Position numbers and translations under genes: made by a program. DNA of 64,000 nucleotides, taken from NCBI GenBank assembly GCA_021234155.1, contig JAJEKV010000062.1, positions 4,219,025-4,283,024 on the forward strand, given 5' to 3'. Below are positions 1-14,089 of this stretch, one piece after another (the first letter of the stretch is position 1; every line of letters starts with the position of its first letter). This stretch comes from Isoetes taiwanensis. Taxonomy: Eukaryota; Streptophyta; Lycopodiopsida; Isoetales; Isoetaceae. Below the pieces are notes generated by a model, which ran no database searches, was not told where the DNA came from, and saw only the letters and a program-made list of their open reading frames with translations.

Positions 1-3000
1 TACGGGGGCACAGACGGCGAGGTAGGTTGTCAATAGTCAGTATTTTCGTCAATCTCGCCCGACGTATTAAATTTCGGCAATATTCGCTCCGATTGGTTTC
101 ACAGATTGTTGTCATAACACAGATCTCTGAAATATTTGTTATAATATCGTCACTTGTTGTCGTTATTTGCGTCTCTGAATCCTTTTCTGTTTCTCCATGA
201 AAAGCGTCTGAAATAGCGGGCGTATCGCACAAAGACGCCAGACATCCGAAAGATGAATGCGCACGATCGATTCGGTGCCAGCCATTTGCCGGAGTTTCGC
301 CATCAAGGAACGCCAGGTCATTTCATATCCTCATTTATCAGTCAGCGTTGTGCTATGTTGATCTTCACAGATGATTACGAGGAAACAGCCAACCACCACA
401 GCAGCGAATGAATACCGGAAGATCAATTGGTCGGCACTTTACCGCGAATACATCAGAGCCTCCCACAAGAGTGAATGTTAACAACAGCGGCCCAGTTGTC
501 TGCGCCGTGACGTGATTTTTGCCAGTGCAGCGGGATTATGACGACTACATCTCTTATGTCGTTTTCATTGTCTGGTCAGCTGAAGCGAGATTCAGGCGTC
601 AGAGAAATATTCCGGATACGAAATGGAGACAGCAAATCGTCGCATATCTCAGGTTCATCAAATCTCTGTCTGGCCTCAGCCTTAAACTGCTTCTTTCAGA
701 ATGATGCGAAAGAATTAAAGTGTTAACTTTTCATCGTGAAAGCTGCAGACTCTCGGTCATAGAATATCCAAAGTCTTTTCGTGTGAGTATCAATATCTCA
801 AAACCTCAACATCGTGCTGTAGCCAGCGCATGCCATAATACTATTAATGACATGCAAATGCCAGTTGTCATTACGCTGCTGTGTCTTCGACGCGATATCA
901 GGTTAGTTTGCTATGCCGCGTGTCGAAAACTGGAATATCAAGTTTGCGCCACGTTATCACCAGAAAAGCGGTGTTCTTTGACCAAATCACAGAAAAGACA
1001 ATGGCTGTACAGCCGCGTGAACCTGGAAATGTTTTAGTCGACGGGCCGATTGCCTTACTTTTCGTGCCGCGTTAACAGTCGTACAGCTGTTGAAGATGCT
1101 CAGCATGATAAAAGTCTCATTCCTGCTTTATTCGTAATACAGTGAAGTATCCAGTTTTCTTATTACGGGTCGTTTTTCATTATTCGCTGATGTGCTGCAC
1201 TTTATCTGCATCTGACGGCAGTGAGCGTTAAAGATTGGAGCGATGCGTGCCGCGTTTGCCGGGGACTCACGGGGAGCGACTCAATGGGGAGTTTGCTGAT
1301 ATGCATGTGCCGATGCAAAGCAGTGCCAAGATAGATCAAAGAGTGAATAACACTACTGGCTAAAAATAAGACTCATACGCATACCGGTTCAGTTCGCTGG
1401 CGCGACCATTGAACACCAGTCGTTTTCCTCTCTGCGTAGATTTACCAGACATAAATTTCAAAAGAAAGCTCGCATTCAGCTTCGAAGCTGATTGAAATCA
1501 ACATTCTTTGAAGACAATGGAGTGTCTTCAGATAAAGTTTTAAATTTTAACACAGGGCACTTAGCAGCCGTTATCGTTTTTTCACGTTCATATTTTCGTG
1601 TTGTCGAGAGCGGGGATGCGCTGGGAGAAGGCGAAGGACATATTCTCTTCTGTTTCAGTGGCTGGTATTGCCGGTGCCGTTATAAGCGTCAGGTGCCGCA
1701 ACATGGGTGCTGGTCAGCAGACAACAGCAGCCCCTGTTTTCCGAGTGCTCCTTCTTCATTGGGTTACTTTTCTCAGTACTTTTGGTCGCTTTCTGCTATG
1801 TTCGCTATAAGCGTTTTAGCTTGCTGCTTTTGTTATATTTGAAGTTACCATCAGCATCACCGTAGCTGCCCGTTGGGATAAAGTCCATATGGAGATACGG
1901 AGTTCAGAAGAATCGTTAACGCAAAGTCGAGCGAATGAAGAAACCGTTATGCCAGCGTTAATGCCGCGTTTCATCAAATCTTGTCATTACGCTGCACAGG
2001 CCCATTGATTGTGTTACTGGCACGGGTGCCAGATACCGGAATGAATTGCTTTATGCGCCCCGACAGACAGTGCCTCCGTCTTCCAGTTATCGCAAAAATG
2101 TAAAGAGTAACTGGCTCAAATTGCCGTACCATATTATTGTCAATGCGATTGTTGCGTAGTCTTAAAAGCAATATTTATTTAAGGTGAATTACAGCCAGCA
2201 ACAAAGACAAAAACAACAGTATGACGAATTTTGCATACCAAACCCGCTGAGCAAACGGTTGGCCTTAAGCCCTTTCGCGGAGCCGGACGGCAGAAAGCGA
2301 TCAACAATGACAGCTGATTTGTCACGCCAAAAAAATTGCACGCGAAGTCTGCACTATCTCGAGACCAGATTTCAGTTCCCCACGTCCCCTGGCTGTGCTC
2401 AGAGTTCGTGCATCTTAAAGTTGCTCAACTGCCGCTGCCGTTAGCATTGTCATCAACCGTTCGTAGAAGAACCACCAAGTAGGTCTGCGCGACACAGCCA
2501 AGATAAATATGGTCAATCATATCAGATTGCATTTTTCATTGCAATTGGTAATTCATCTCTTCCGACTTTCACCATTTCAGCAACAAAGCTGTTACCTCAG
2601 CCCTGCTGTCAATTTTGCAGTAATACTCAACATCTGCTTCAACAGTTTCATATGCGTATCAATGGCCTCTCGCATTCCGCTTCTGCCGCACTTATGGCGA
2701 AAAACAAACCACCAGCCATCTTCCAGTCATCAGTGGTACTCAAACTGCTGCATATCGCCGGGTGCCACCATCCTTGCGCTCAGATGCTGCCGACAAGCAG
2801 CAGCCAGTTACCAGCACCTTCGAAATCTACCCTTTGGCGATTGCTGGCCACTCGAGTAGCTTATTCACCTTCAATAGTATCAACAGATATTTGTGAAGAG
2901 GCAGACATCATCACAATACTATAGCGCAAAATGGCATTCACTGCCATAGACATGTGCCGCACGCCTCTTTGGGTTTATCAGTTGCCGTGGTGTTGTCGTT

Positions 3001-3229
3001 CGGCTTCCGCTCTTCCCGGCAATAAATTTGTGTAGCTGCTGGCATGGAGGCCTGAGTAATGCAGTTGCCATTCGCTTCGACAACTCGCCTTCTCGAAATG
3101 CTTCATCACGCGCCTCAAGCTGAAAGTTACGGCAAGTCGCTGCTCAATAATGTTAAGTTGGGGACGCGATTACGTACCATATTAAAGCTCACCAAACACA
3201 AAACATAATTAAGCAGAGAGGCTCAAGCC
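1..3229 (-). other. Left-arm sequence mirroring DNA beyond the right edge
   Basis: By extrapolation from the exon 23 match, this part should mirror the last MAP3Ke exon(s) and its 3' flank just outside the window. I could not recognise coding text in it. Short open frames here have no support. Confidence 0.5.
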
Positions 3230-6200
3230 GTTAGCTAAGAATTACTATATAATTCACTATGTCATAATAGCCGTGTTGTTTTCTACATAATTGACAATCT
3301 CGGAGTAGTTCAATCTTCGGTACCGCATCTGGTGATCGCGCCTCACAGCGGGAGTTAAACTGAATTTGATCAAACGGCTTGCTGCAGATATGGCAAATAA
3401 ATATTGCCGCTAGATTTATACAAAAATGGGTTGCGGCAAAGAAGAAACAGTTATCAATCATCTTAAGTAGCGTCTGGTGATGTCCACCGCATGACTGAAG
3501 AAGGCTTTTCGCACCTATTTCCCACGCACGTTACCACTTCCCACGCATGCCATGTGCGTTATACCCAAAGCTGTTACAGCTCAGCAATTGTCACAAGTAA
3601 ATTCAGGTGATTTTCATTCATTGTGACTTCAGCCTCACTTTCACGTGCATGGGCCATGTCGCTAAAGGCAGCTAATGGAGAGTTGTCGCGATAAAATGAA
3701 TCAAATGGTGAATAATCGCCGACAGCCGCTTCAGCTTGTCGTCTTCATATCTCAAGTACGCTGAAAAGTGCATTTAACACTCTGATGCCCATTATTTCTA
3801 GTTTTAGAAGAGATAATATGAACATAAGAAAAATGAGATACTGCCTGCGTATTTCGGTTGCGAGTTTGAGATGGCGAGGACACCGTTTAGCATTCAAGAG
3901 CGAATCAACGCTTTATGGCATTCGCACGCCGCAGAAGTTCATATGGGTCAGAAAGCCGTTAACATGCTGCAGACACAGCGGGTCATCATCGTATTTACGA
4001 TTTGAGGCATTACCCACCAGATAGAGGTTCGCTTCACCAACATGGCTGTGATCAACATATGAAGGTGCATTACGGACATCTTCACTATTGTACCGCATTG
4101 TATAACCTCAGCAATAAAGTTCGCCGTTTCTGTGTGTAATTTCGCAAATTTTCAGCTTAAAGACATATGCAGCAAAAGACCCGAAGAAGAAGTGTCTATG
4201 TCTCATTTCAACACCTCCTGACACCGAAAATCACATCTGCATCGAGATACAGACGCGGATGACGCAATATCAGCAACGCCCAGAGGCTTCGAGCATTTGA
4301 CGGATTTCCAGACCTTAAAGCCTGCCTGCAGATTCATTGCTCATCCTCGGTGAGTCCTTTCCTGCCGGGAGTTGAAGAAAATTCCAAGTCACTCTTCCGC
4401 ACGAATAAAGCAAAATATTGTACCACACAGCACAGTCAGACAGAAGGTAAACAGCCAAACTCCGCGCCATGCTGTCATCAACATTTCCAGCATCGCCATT
4501 AACCTTCACCTGAAGTGATTTCAGCGAGATGGTAAAGCCTCAACCTTCGCACACGCGGAAATGAAATGTTCAGATACAGGTCGACATTCAAACAGTTCAA
4601 GAAGCTGCGTACTGATCTGAGATTTAACTGACTACTTGAGATGATCCATTTGAAGCATTTATATGCGTCCTTCTTGCCGTTATTTACTTCAGCAAATCTC
4701 ATCATCTTCAAATTACCAAGGAAGTTTGCCTCCGTATTTCGAGCCGTATCACTCGGCCAGAAAGAAATACCGTGTTCAGGCACACCAATAATGCTGCGAT
4801 GGTCTGCTGACGTACCAAATTCCTCTCCGAGACACCCGAAAGCCTGGCGCATAAGCCAAAATTTCACCGTGACGCCGGTTTTACCGGCGAATATGAGCCC
4901 GCATAACGACGCCGCATGATCCAGCTGCAGAAGTTCGAAATGTTCTTGCCTTCGTATGTAATCTGAAAGCCACGTTCAGACGCTAACGCAAGCGGCAGCC
5001 AGTGCCAACTGGTACAGCAGCATTGGCTGGCTAAGCAAAGCTTGGCCAGCTTCATTGGTTCGGCGAAAGGGTACACTGGCCTTAAGAACACTTTTGCAAA
5101 AAATTTTTACAGTCGCCTCGCTTTTTATGTCACACAAATAATCAATGGCTGCGCACCATCTTCCCCGTAAAACAGGGTCTCACTGTGCCAATCACTAAAT
5201 GGGCTGCTATAAGGTTTCGATTATACCGCATTTGCATAGTCAGATTCTGACCGGCAGACGCCAGCAATGCATCATCCGCAATGCCGATGCACTGCAGCAA
5301 GAACATTGCACTGGGGTGATTATGCTGAATGAAGATTTTCATACTATACCGACCTTTGCCAGTGCTATCATTCGTTGCATGCAGTTGCATGCCATTTTCG
5401 GGATCTTTCGCCGCAGCAAAGTTTCAAGATACTGGGAATTCGAAAAAGAAGAGGCAGACGCGCAAAGTCTTCACATTGTAGTTTATGCGCCAAAAACGCG
5501 ATGTTTTGTATTAGTCATACCAGCGTTACGCATTTTCCGTATCTCTCATGCCGTTCCGAGTTGCTTTCAGTGTCAGCACAGCGGAATGTATCCACAATTT
5601 AAGCGAAACCCAGATCAAACAGAAATAAACAACCTTTCTCTACCACTGCCGTTGTTAATCTTCAGCATAGTATATTCACGCGGGAAGATGCGATTTTACC
5701 TCTGGAAAGTCACGAAATGGTCATTGTTCAAAGTTTTCGACATGCTGATATGCATCACCAGACCTCGTAGCCAGAAGTTCACGAGCCGGTTTTTCTGCTC
5801 GAGTCAGAATAAGCAAATTACGCAAACCATGGTTACAGGCGGCAAATTTACGCAAACAAAAGAGTCATAAAATATAGCTTACAATCGCGACATAACGCAG
5901 GTGGAATTTACTAACACGAAGCGATCATTGCCGAGTTCGCAAGCTGCTCAGTTTTATTTCTCGTTCATTGCATTATCATTTACGTTCGGTCAATCATTCG
6001 AGTACCTTCGAATTCGCCTTCAAAGATAACCTCTTGTCCAAGATGATGAAAAACTATATTATTACAGTCGTGACACGAGGAAACTCACATCTTCGCAATG
6101 CCTATGCTAGCACTGGAGCGGGGACCACGCCGAGCCCGCACTAACAATTCTTCCTGCTTCATTCAGATACACCTCTGGGAGATACCGTTCTTCCACAGTA

Positions 6201-9200
6201 CCCCAGCATTCCCGGACAGAGTTTACACCTGCCATCAGTTATTTCATGCACCAGCTCAAGATTCAAAATGACTCCTTGCCGAAATACTGAGCCGTATTGA
6301 AGGTTAACCCTTCACATAGGTTCTCCATTTAGTTGCACTGATACCTCAAAATGGAGTAAGCATCTACCTAAAATTTCATACCTCAAAGATGCCAATATAA
6401 AGTTTCCGTCAAGACCACTCATTCAATTGTTGTAAACATAAGGATGAGATAGTACTGTACTGTCTTCGCCTCTTGGAATATTTCCGAAAAAGAATAGAGT
6501 ATGGAACTAAGTATTCCGTAGTTTCATGCAAATGAATCATCGCCATTGGGGAGACACATCAATATAAAGATTGGTTTTAAATATGTTGGTTTCATATTGT
6601 CATTTCATATAGAGAATCTGCCAACTCAGTAGTCATGCCATTTTAAAGGCTTGTACGGCGCCTTCAACAAGCCGTTCTCTTCGCAATAGAGGTCGGTGAT
6701 AGTTCTCGTGCCAGAGAGCTTAGGTGCTGACGCCACCGACCAGTTATGCTGAAGACCTGCTGGTTCAGCAGCAAACCGCTCGGTAACGCATCTGCCAGTC
6801 ATGTTGTGAATGGCACGACAACCATCGAATAATTACTTTACCTAAATGGTTCATTTCCCGGAACAAATAACCGCCAGCTTACGTTGAAAACCGAGACAGA
6901 TAAAGGCCGCGCAATTTAAGACAATACTGAACATGAGTAAACAATCTTACAGAATCAGCAGTTCTCTTCCACCGTCTCATCAGACGGATGCCTGTCAACT
7001 GAACAGCGAAAAGATCGATTTCCGTTATCATCCCGAGAAAATCGAGTCTGTCAGTTCGGGCTGATGGCAGGCAAGAATGTCGCCAGTTGTCGATCTGTAA
7101 TTTTGATTACTGAACAGCTCCCGAAGCGTAATGCCATTACCTGCTAATGTACTAAGAACAGCAGTAAACTCAAGAAAGACAAAAGTTAATATCAGAAAAC
7201 TCCCCGCATGTCGCTAATGCCTGCTTTACAAATAAGACAGCCCAAATTCCCTCGCAGTGTCCACATAATTTGTGCACATACTGTAAAGAGCAAGGCCTTG
7301 TCTCACCAACAGTATCAGTCTTCCTCAATACCCCATACTTCTGTTCAAAATCACTCATTTTCCTTCAAACTTTTTTCTCGCTATCTTCAATCTTCGCTTC
7401 CTTCGTCCACCGCAATGGGCTCCATCTCTTTACCGGATCTGTAGTGAGTCCGCGAGCCGGGATTCCCTGCCCTCATCTTCTGTTCGGCCCACTGTAAGCC
7501 TCTTTCGAACAAATCATCTAAGATACATTCGCCGGTGTATTGATGCCGCCACTCAAGCTGGCCGCACGCAGCAATGTTGTCAGCAGTTATATGTCTTCTG
7601 TTAAATCATCACTGTTACGCCGATACCCGTTACTTCCATCAACCACCGACAAATAGCTCTGCTTGCCAGTACGCGTACCGACACATAACATGCCTGCCGA
7701 CTGGTCAACACGTCACCGCCTATCTCCGTAACACTAATACTACATCCTATCGCGCCGCCTTGCCAGCTCGAGCCACTTCGAGAGGCATGTCACAAAAATA
7801 ACGGGTGAGCGATGATTTTCATCTGGAAAGTTAACAGTTCTTTCCACCGGCTTCCGCAACAGCGTGAAGGTCTGTAATGACCTCAGACCAACTCTGCTGT
7901 TGGCTGCATCGTGAGCCGCCTGACAGGCCGGCAATACTCGCGCCCTGACGTTTTATTGCCATTACATTACCCGTTATTGGAGCGATTCAATGCTGCTTGG
8001 AGAGAGCTGCCATCGTCTCTAAATATCAAAGGTGACGAAGGTGTTGGTTTAAATAAGCGATAGAAAAGAGAAAAGAAAAATAAAAGTGTCTATCGCAGAT
8101 TCTCACGAAATCCAAGCTCATTCCTCAAAGTTACAGCACTGCCCAGGAGATCCGGTGACTTCCGACGATCCTCGAGCTGGCATTCGGTGAAGAAGTACTG
8201 ATGTCGCCCGCCAGCCCATTGTCCTTCAAAACGCGTAGACATCCCGAATACGCCGCAATGAAATCGACACTTTGTATAAACAGCGAGACTTTCTAGAACT
8301 TTGCGCGCTGTTTCAGAAAGCCACAATATCTGCGCGCGAAAGCCAGAATCGCTCACGCGTCGTCAGCCCCGGCGTAATTTTGCATGGCTCGACTCAGCAC
8401 AGTACTGCGCCGTTGATTCGGTTCAACTTCATCCCCAATTTTGTTGCACTGATAAAAGATATCCCATGCAGTAGACAAATCCGGTTTACTGGCGACAAGG
8501 TCAATACAGCATGGGATGTGCCCGATTATTTATACCCTCACTTACAGCGGTTAAATCAAAGTTTACTCGCTTAAAAGCATTGGTACAAAAGCCTGAATAT
8601 TCCAGATGGTGCTCAGGTAAGGGTGATTTGTCATCCTGGTTGTGCGCACATGTCAAGTTTGTCAAACAACGCAAGTGTTCCGTCATCCGCGTTGTGTTCA
8701 TCATGTTTACCACAACGCGACAGTGCCGGCACGGGGCCGCAGATCGGTTACGCGAGCACACATGTCGAAGTTTGTTGTCGCGTATCCACACTTACGCCCC
8801 ATTCGCACATTCATCAACTCCGCATATGTGACAAGTTGCACACTCCTACTATATACCACCGGCAGAAAATAAAGTTATTCCAGCGGTGCCTTCTACACGC
8901 CATGGGTTAAACCTCAACAATCATTTAGCGTAATAAGATGCATAAAGAAGCGAAAGAGAAGAAGCTGTGCCTATGTTTTCAAGAGCGACATGAGTGAGCC
9001 GATAAGAAGCATATTTCAGCTAAACATTGTGTCTAAGATAATGGCATCGTTCACTACTTCAAACAAGAGCCAAAACTCCTTTCATACCAAAGTTTTGAGT
9101 TGCCACCCTTAAAAATCGTTAGTAGCTGCCGGTTCAATTTCACGTACTTCGTCATCCAGTGCGGTGCCAACAACCGAATGTATCACATTCGTGCCAGTCA

Positions 9201-10445
9201 GCTGTGGCAACTCAAAATTGCAAAGCTTTACAAACCTCAGCACATCAGCTTAACGAAGTCCTTTCTGCAGCACATGTTATCTTTTCCTTACGCACAGTAG
9301 CGTCGCGATCAAGTGCCATTAGTTCACCACACAACAAAGGAACCGAGAAAATATTACAGCCGGGTTCTCTCAGAGATTTGCGTTGTTATGTTTGTCGTTT
9401 TTAGAATATTTTGCAATTATAATAAGATGAGTGATATAACATAAGATGAGGCTCTCGGTGCACTTCCTTAGCTTCAGATGGACCGACAAACATTCGCGTG
9501 TGGCAACCAGTATTGCCACTAAATCAACTCCATAATAGCGGGTCGCCTCAAGTATAGGCCAGAGAACTAATGGCCAGCTAAAGCTCAAAACCTCTTTAGT
9601 TGGGTGAGAATAGTCAGCACTCCCCGATATCTCTCTGTGCATAACTCCTTGCCTCAGATAAGCCAGCCTCTTCCAAGCACTCCATCAGGAGTTCAAAGGC
9701 ATGGCTGGCGATACAGTACAGAAAAACGCCATGTTCGTCGTGCCGCCATAATCTTGAGTTGTAGCGTCAGCATCTTCAGAATGCCCCGCCAGGTGCCGGT
9801 CGCTAGGCGACCATCAAATATACCGCAGTGAAAGTTCTGTCTTCGGTTATCCGTGCGAAATATAACATGTGATGTTACATCTGTGCTTCCGAACGCATAC
9901 CAAGCGACATATGTCGTTTTCGTTTTAAAGATCCCGGTATTAATACCGTACTCTGTGTTCAACTTCAAAACAGCGTTTGGCTCAGCGCGCAGTTTGCCGT
10001 TATGATCAACGACGTATACCTGGCAAGTTTATCTTCGCTGACATCAATGGGGACGAGCCACCATGCTGTTAATATAACATGTTTTGGCAGTGCCGGCTTG
10101 GTCTATGAAGTAATTATCGCTACGGTAAGAGTGAAGAAAACTACTGTTTCATAATGGGCGCTGGCAGTACTGTCTTAGTCAAAGCTTTTCCGTGCGAAAC
10201 TTCGCTTCACTGCGTCAAAGTTCATTTCCGTCGTTATCTTTAGCCGCTGCCAGCGTAATTTCTATTTCACTTCCCGGTCAACTGTTAAGTATTGCGCCAC
10301 CAGCGCGTGTCGGCAATGTCTTCATATGAGCAGTGTTTTAACAATAAAGTACAACAGCGGCTATTGTCAATGCCTTACATTACTGGAACGCCAGTTTATC
10401 ATTCAGCGCGACTTGCAGTGAGATGCCGATGAATGTCTTTTATTA
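3230..10445 (-). pseudogene. Mirror copy of MAP3Ke exons 1-23 (corrupted)
   Basis: Reverse-complement relics are visible at 10393-10440 (exon 1), 9150-9237 (exon 7, around the DFG and GTPYWMAPE motifs), 8720-8830 (exon 8), 7760-7915 (exon 12), 5085-5166 (start of exon 19) and 3300-3440 (exon 23). Exons are as damaged as introns and shorter than their partners (exon 7 about 88 versus 102 nt). Purifying selection followed by ordinary decay would not produce this. Treat it as probable sequence error rather than a second gene. Confidence 0.85.
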
Positions 10446-13400
10446 CGATGCGCAAGTATGTTTATAACGCCGTTCAGATTACCTTCTAAATTCATTATTA
10501 CCAGGTAATCTCGTTCTCTTTCCAGACAATTTTCAGATATCGGTCGAATAAAATTTATAAACATAGCAAAATGTTGTCAATGCGTTTAAGACAGGAATGT
10601 TACAGCCCCGAGCAGTGTCGTTGCTCGATACCAAGTTCAGCTGTTTATTCAGATTCAACAGCGCAACAGGACTATAAAGGGCACAACAACCAGGCGAAAG
10701 GCATAATGTGTTTCAGCCAGCAGCCGACCACGATTTCGCCAGAACGAGTGCAGTTGAACCCCGAATTTCTCGAATAATTCGGCCTTCGAATTATTACCCA
10801 CATCCTTTTGTGCCGCTCAACCTCGCCTCTAATACAGTTGATCCGCAGAAAAATTGTCAGTAACTTCTGAATATTTGCGAACGGATCACCATCTCATTTT
10901 ACAGTTCACCAATGGCAAATGTCCTGTTAATCGCAGGTACCAATGCTTTACTGTCGTAGTGCAGGAAGCCACAGACGAATTTGCCGGCGCCGCTTCTGCG
11001 TCTCAACCATTTTCTGTCTTTTTTCAACTTGCGTCAGGCTTAAGAGCGCAGCCAGCAGTTGTTGGTCGACAGCCTACCCATAGTCTTTATCATTTCAGCA
11101 ACAACGCCGTCACAGGTGTTAAGCAGACGCAATGTTAAAACCTTATAATGGTTGACATGCTTCATTTGGTGTCATAAAGTGTGCCAACTGTTTTTACAGC
11201 CGCCAAAGCCGCCGTAGCCGCTGGGATCGCATCGGATGTCGGTTCGCCACTGCCCCATTATTAACCTCGCCGCATTGCGATTATGTATAATCGGCAGATG
11301 TCGATGTCTCATCGCTGCTGTTTTCCCAAACCTTGGGGCTGGGGCCTTAACTGCAGTAATACTGTATTTAAAACCATAGGCCGCGGGATCTATGCAAAAT
11401 CACATCTCCATTCATTCCACATTGGAAATGCATTTTAGCGACGCGAGCGCCATCATCTGCTTCAGTTCATTTTCCGGGGATACGAAGTGTTTACGTAAGC
11501 AGTCTGTAGCGATCACCTTTTATTTGTCAACGGTTGTTTTTCCACCGTGCTTGACCATTTCACAGGCCAGCATGCCACAGCCCCCAATGTTCTCGGTGTT
11601 TTCGGTTAAAGCGTATTCCCAAGTCCGTTAACAGACGAGATTTAGCGCAAATCAAGGCAAGTTTTAGCGTAGCCCGCCTACCAACACATTTCACACTTCA
11701 AGAAAATAAAGCCTGAGCAGATTTTACCACCACGCTACGGTGCGGCCAACCAAAAACAATCAACTCATTTCAATAGTGGCTACCTGATACTACCAAAACC
11801 CTCTCATATCCAAAGAATGATGGTCATCTTCAAATACGCATCCAGCTGGGCCTTTCAGCGTCTACCTGTAAACACACACTGTTTGCCGGCACGGTCAGCC
11901 TGACAGTTACGCGCAAATGCCACCGCGGGGCTCCAGCCTCGAGGCCAGCCCCGTGCCCTGTGCCGTCTTCATCAGTATAGTATATTTCTTCCGACCCATC
12001 TCCGGTTCACTGGGATTTTATTTGCATTCAAATCGCCATCTCTTCCTGTCAATATGCTTTTCATCGTCTCACTAAATCGTTTCATGGCTGGCATTCATCC
12101 AGCCTGCCGCTATCTTTTACAGTGGGCCTTAGCTGTGAGCATGATGCTTGCTTGCTTGCGATATATGTATGTCAAGGTGCGCATATTTATCGCCGCCCTT
12201 TGCCGCAGATGTAGCGATGCTGGCCGTAAACAGTTCCACGATTTCTCCATCTGCCGGTCACGCTGAGCAGTCGGTGCTGTGTTTTGCTGGGGAAAATGAA
12301 TGAAACAGAGTTTTCATGGCTCCCGACATTACAAAACCAAACTATAACGAGGCCGTTATAAACTGCCAACAAGCTTCACATAAGTGCCTTTTTTATCACG
12401 TGAGACGTCAGTGGGGGATTGCTTAAATGCAGTTTATTAACCACGGTGGCGAGCACCTCACATTGCTGACTCACCAGCAGATGGGGCACACCGCGAAACC
12501 GGACGACCGCATCTACCTCACCGCCTACCGACATTACTGGTCATCACGTCGCGAAGAGGCGTCATTCAAGCGCGGGTCAAAACGTATCGCACAAACAACA
12601 TCTTAATCGTTAAGGGCCTGGTTATATCTTGTGCCACTTTGGCTTCTCATAGCTGGGTTTCCATTCCCGCCATTTTTCAAAATATTAAAGCCTCCACTTT
12701 AAGCCTTCTGCCATGCGGGGACTTGAACTCAGGTAAGTTCTTTTGAAAGATTATTTTACTGCTAAAATTACTGGTGGGGGGTCCCGTCAAGACTGAGTCT
12801 TTATAGCAAATTTAAACTATTGAAGGCGCGAATTTTTCGGTAGTAGGAGAAGGGATAAGCCGCCAAAGGCAGCTGCACTTTGAAATGTTCGTATTTTTAC
12901 CATACTAAGCGGTATCTCTTCGCATGACGCAGTTACAATTCATAATTGGTATTGAACACTGCAAATTAGATGTGAATGCTCTTTTAAACAAGATTTATGC
13001 AAACGCTAAAGACTTTGTCGTAGCCACAGCACTGCCAGCTGGTAACAATGGCTTCTGTTACAATAATAAGACGCATACAAATGTCCACGCGCGATATTTA
13101 AATACGCAATCACCGCCGACGGCCGTGCGTCACGAACGCCCATTGACGCATAGCGCAATGCCCGTTGATACTGTTCCGTTACTTCAGATCGTTACGTTGT
13201 ATAATGAAACACGCCGTTGTTTTCGATGGCAGATGCCATTTCAAAGCGAAGTTACCGGCGGCGTGATTGATGCCGCCAGCCCGCCGAAGACGTAATGTAC
13301 TGGATGTTACATGTAATTTAGGTAGTCGGTGAATGCCATACGTAATATTGTTTCGACCTCTACGCGCCGCATGCGAGCATTTAGCCGTAAGTTTGCCCAG

Positions 13401-14089
13401 TTGTAGTTCTGCTGCTGTTAAGTCATGTGTCAATATGACCGCGTAAGCCACCGATATTTGAGGCCGTAGAGATAGACTGAATTCAGTGGCCGCGAGCTTA
13501 GTAATAGTAAGCTTGATCTATCGCAGCCGCATCGGTAAGTAGGAGCAATTAGCCTTGTTTTGGTAAAGCTGGCGTATATTTGTGTTGTTCTATATTTGAT
13601 GGTTTTATATGTTATCATGAATTTGTTAATGTTTTTCGAATATTTATTTTTTAAACAAAAACAAAATTAACATCTTCCATAATACAATCAAACAAAAATT
13701 TCATCACCTTCCGCCGTATCAGTTCGTAAATGAACAAGCCAACTGCTCAATATCGCAGCCAAAATAACAGAGGCCATTATTTTACTGGCGTAGAGATTGT
13801 GAAAAACACCTCAGCCCTCATTACGGTGCCAAAATTGCAACGCCGGCTTTGGGGTATATGCCATGCCGACTTGCGCCTCAAGCAGCGCCGCACAAATTGT
13901 ACAGCCGCACTGGTGCTGAGCATACTATAACATGGAATAGCCCGCCAGCCCGTGTCGTTTGAAAGCAACAATTATTAATGAAGTAAAACATAATGTGGCG
14001 ACAGTAGTTATGATGCCAGTGTCTGGCGCGAACAGAAAAGCCGCGATGAAGCGAAGTCAACTATAGCGGCCGGCTCGCTGCATCAAATG
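10446..14089 (-). other. Left-arm mirror of the 51.0-55.3 kb gene-free flank
   Basis: Clear anchors are 11140-11185, 12730-12855 and 13885-14010, which reverse-complement 54465-54515, 52385-52500 and 51079-51190. The exon-like block of 51127-51272 reappears in damaged form near 13,790-13,960. No gene of its own is supported. Confidence 0.75.

Noticed and set aside
5199..5870. A 223-codon open frame on the + strand, the longest on the left
   Set aside because: It lies on the antisense strand of the mirrored MAP3Ke copy (around exons 18-19) and its translation has no protein character. Corrupted sequence has lost stops by chance.
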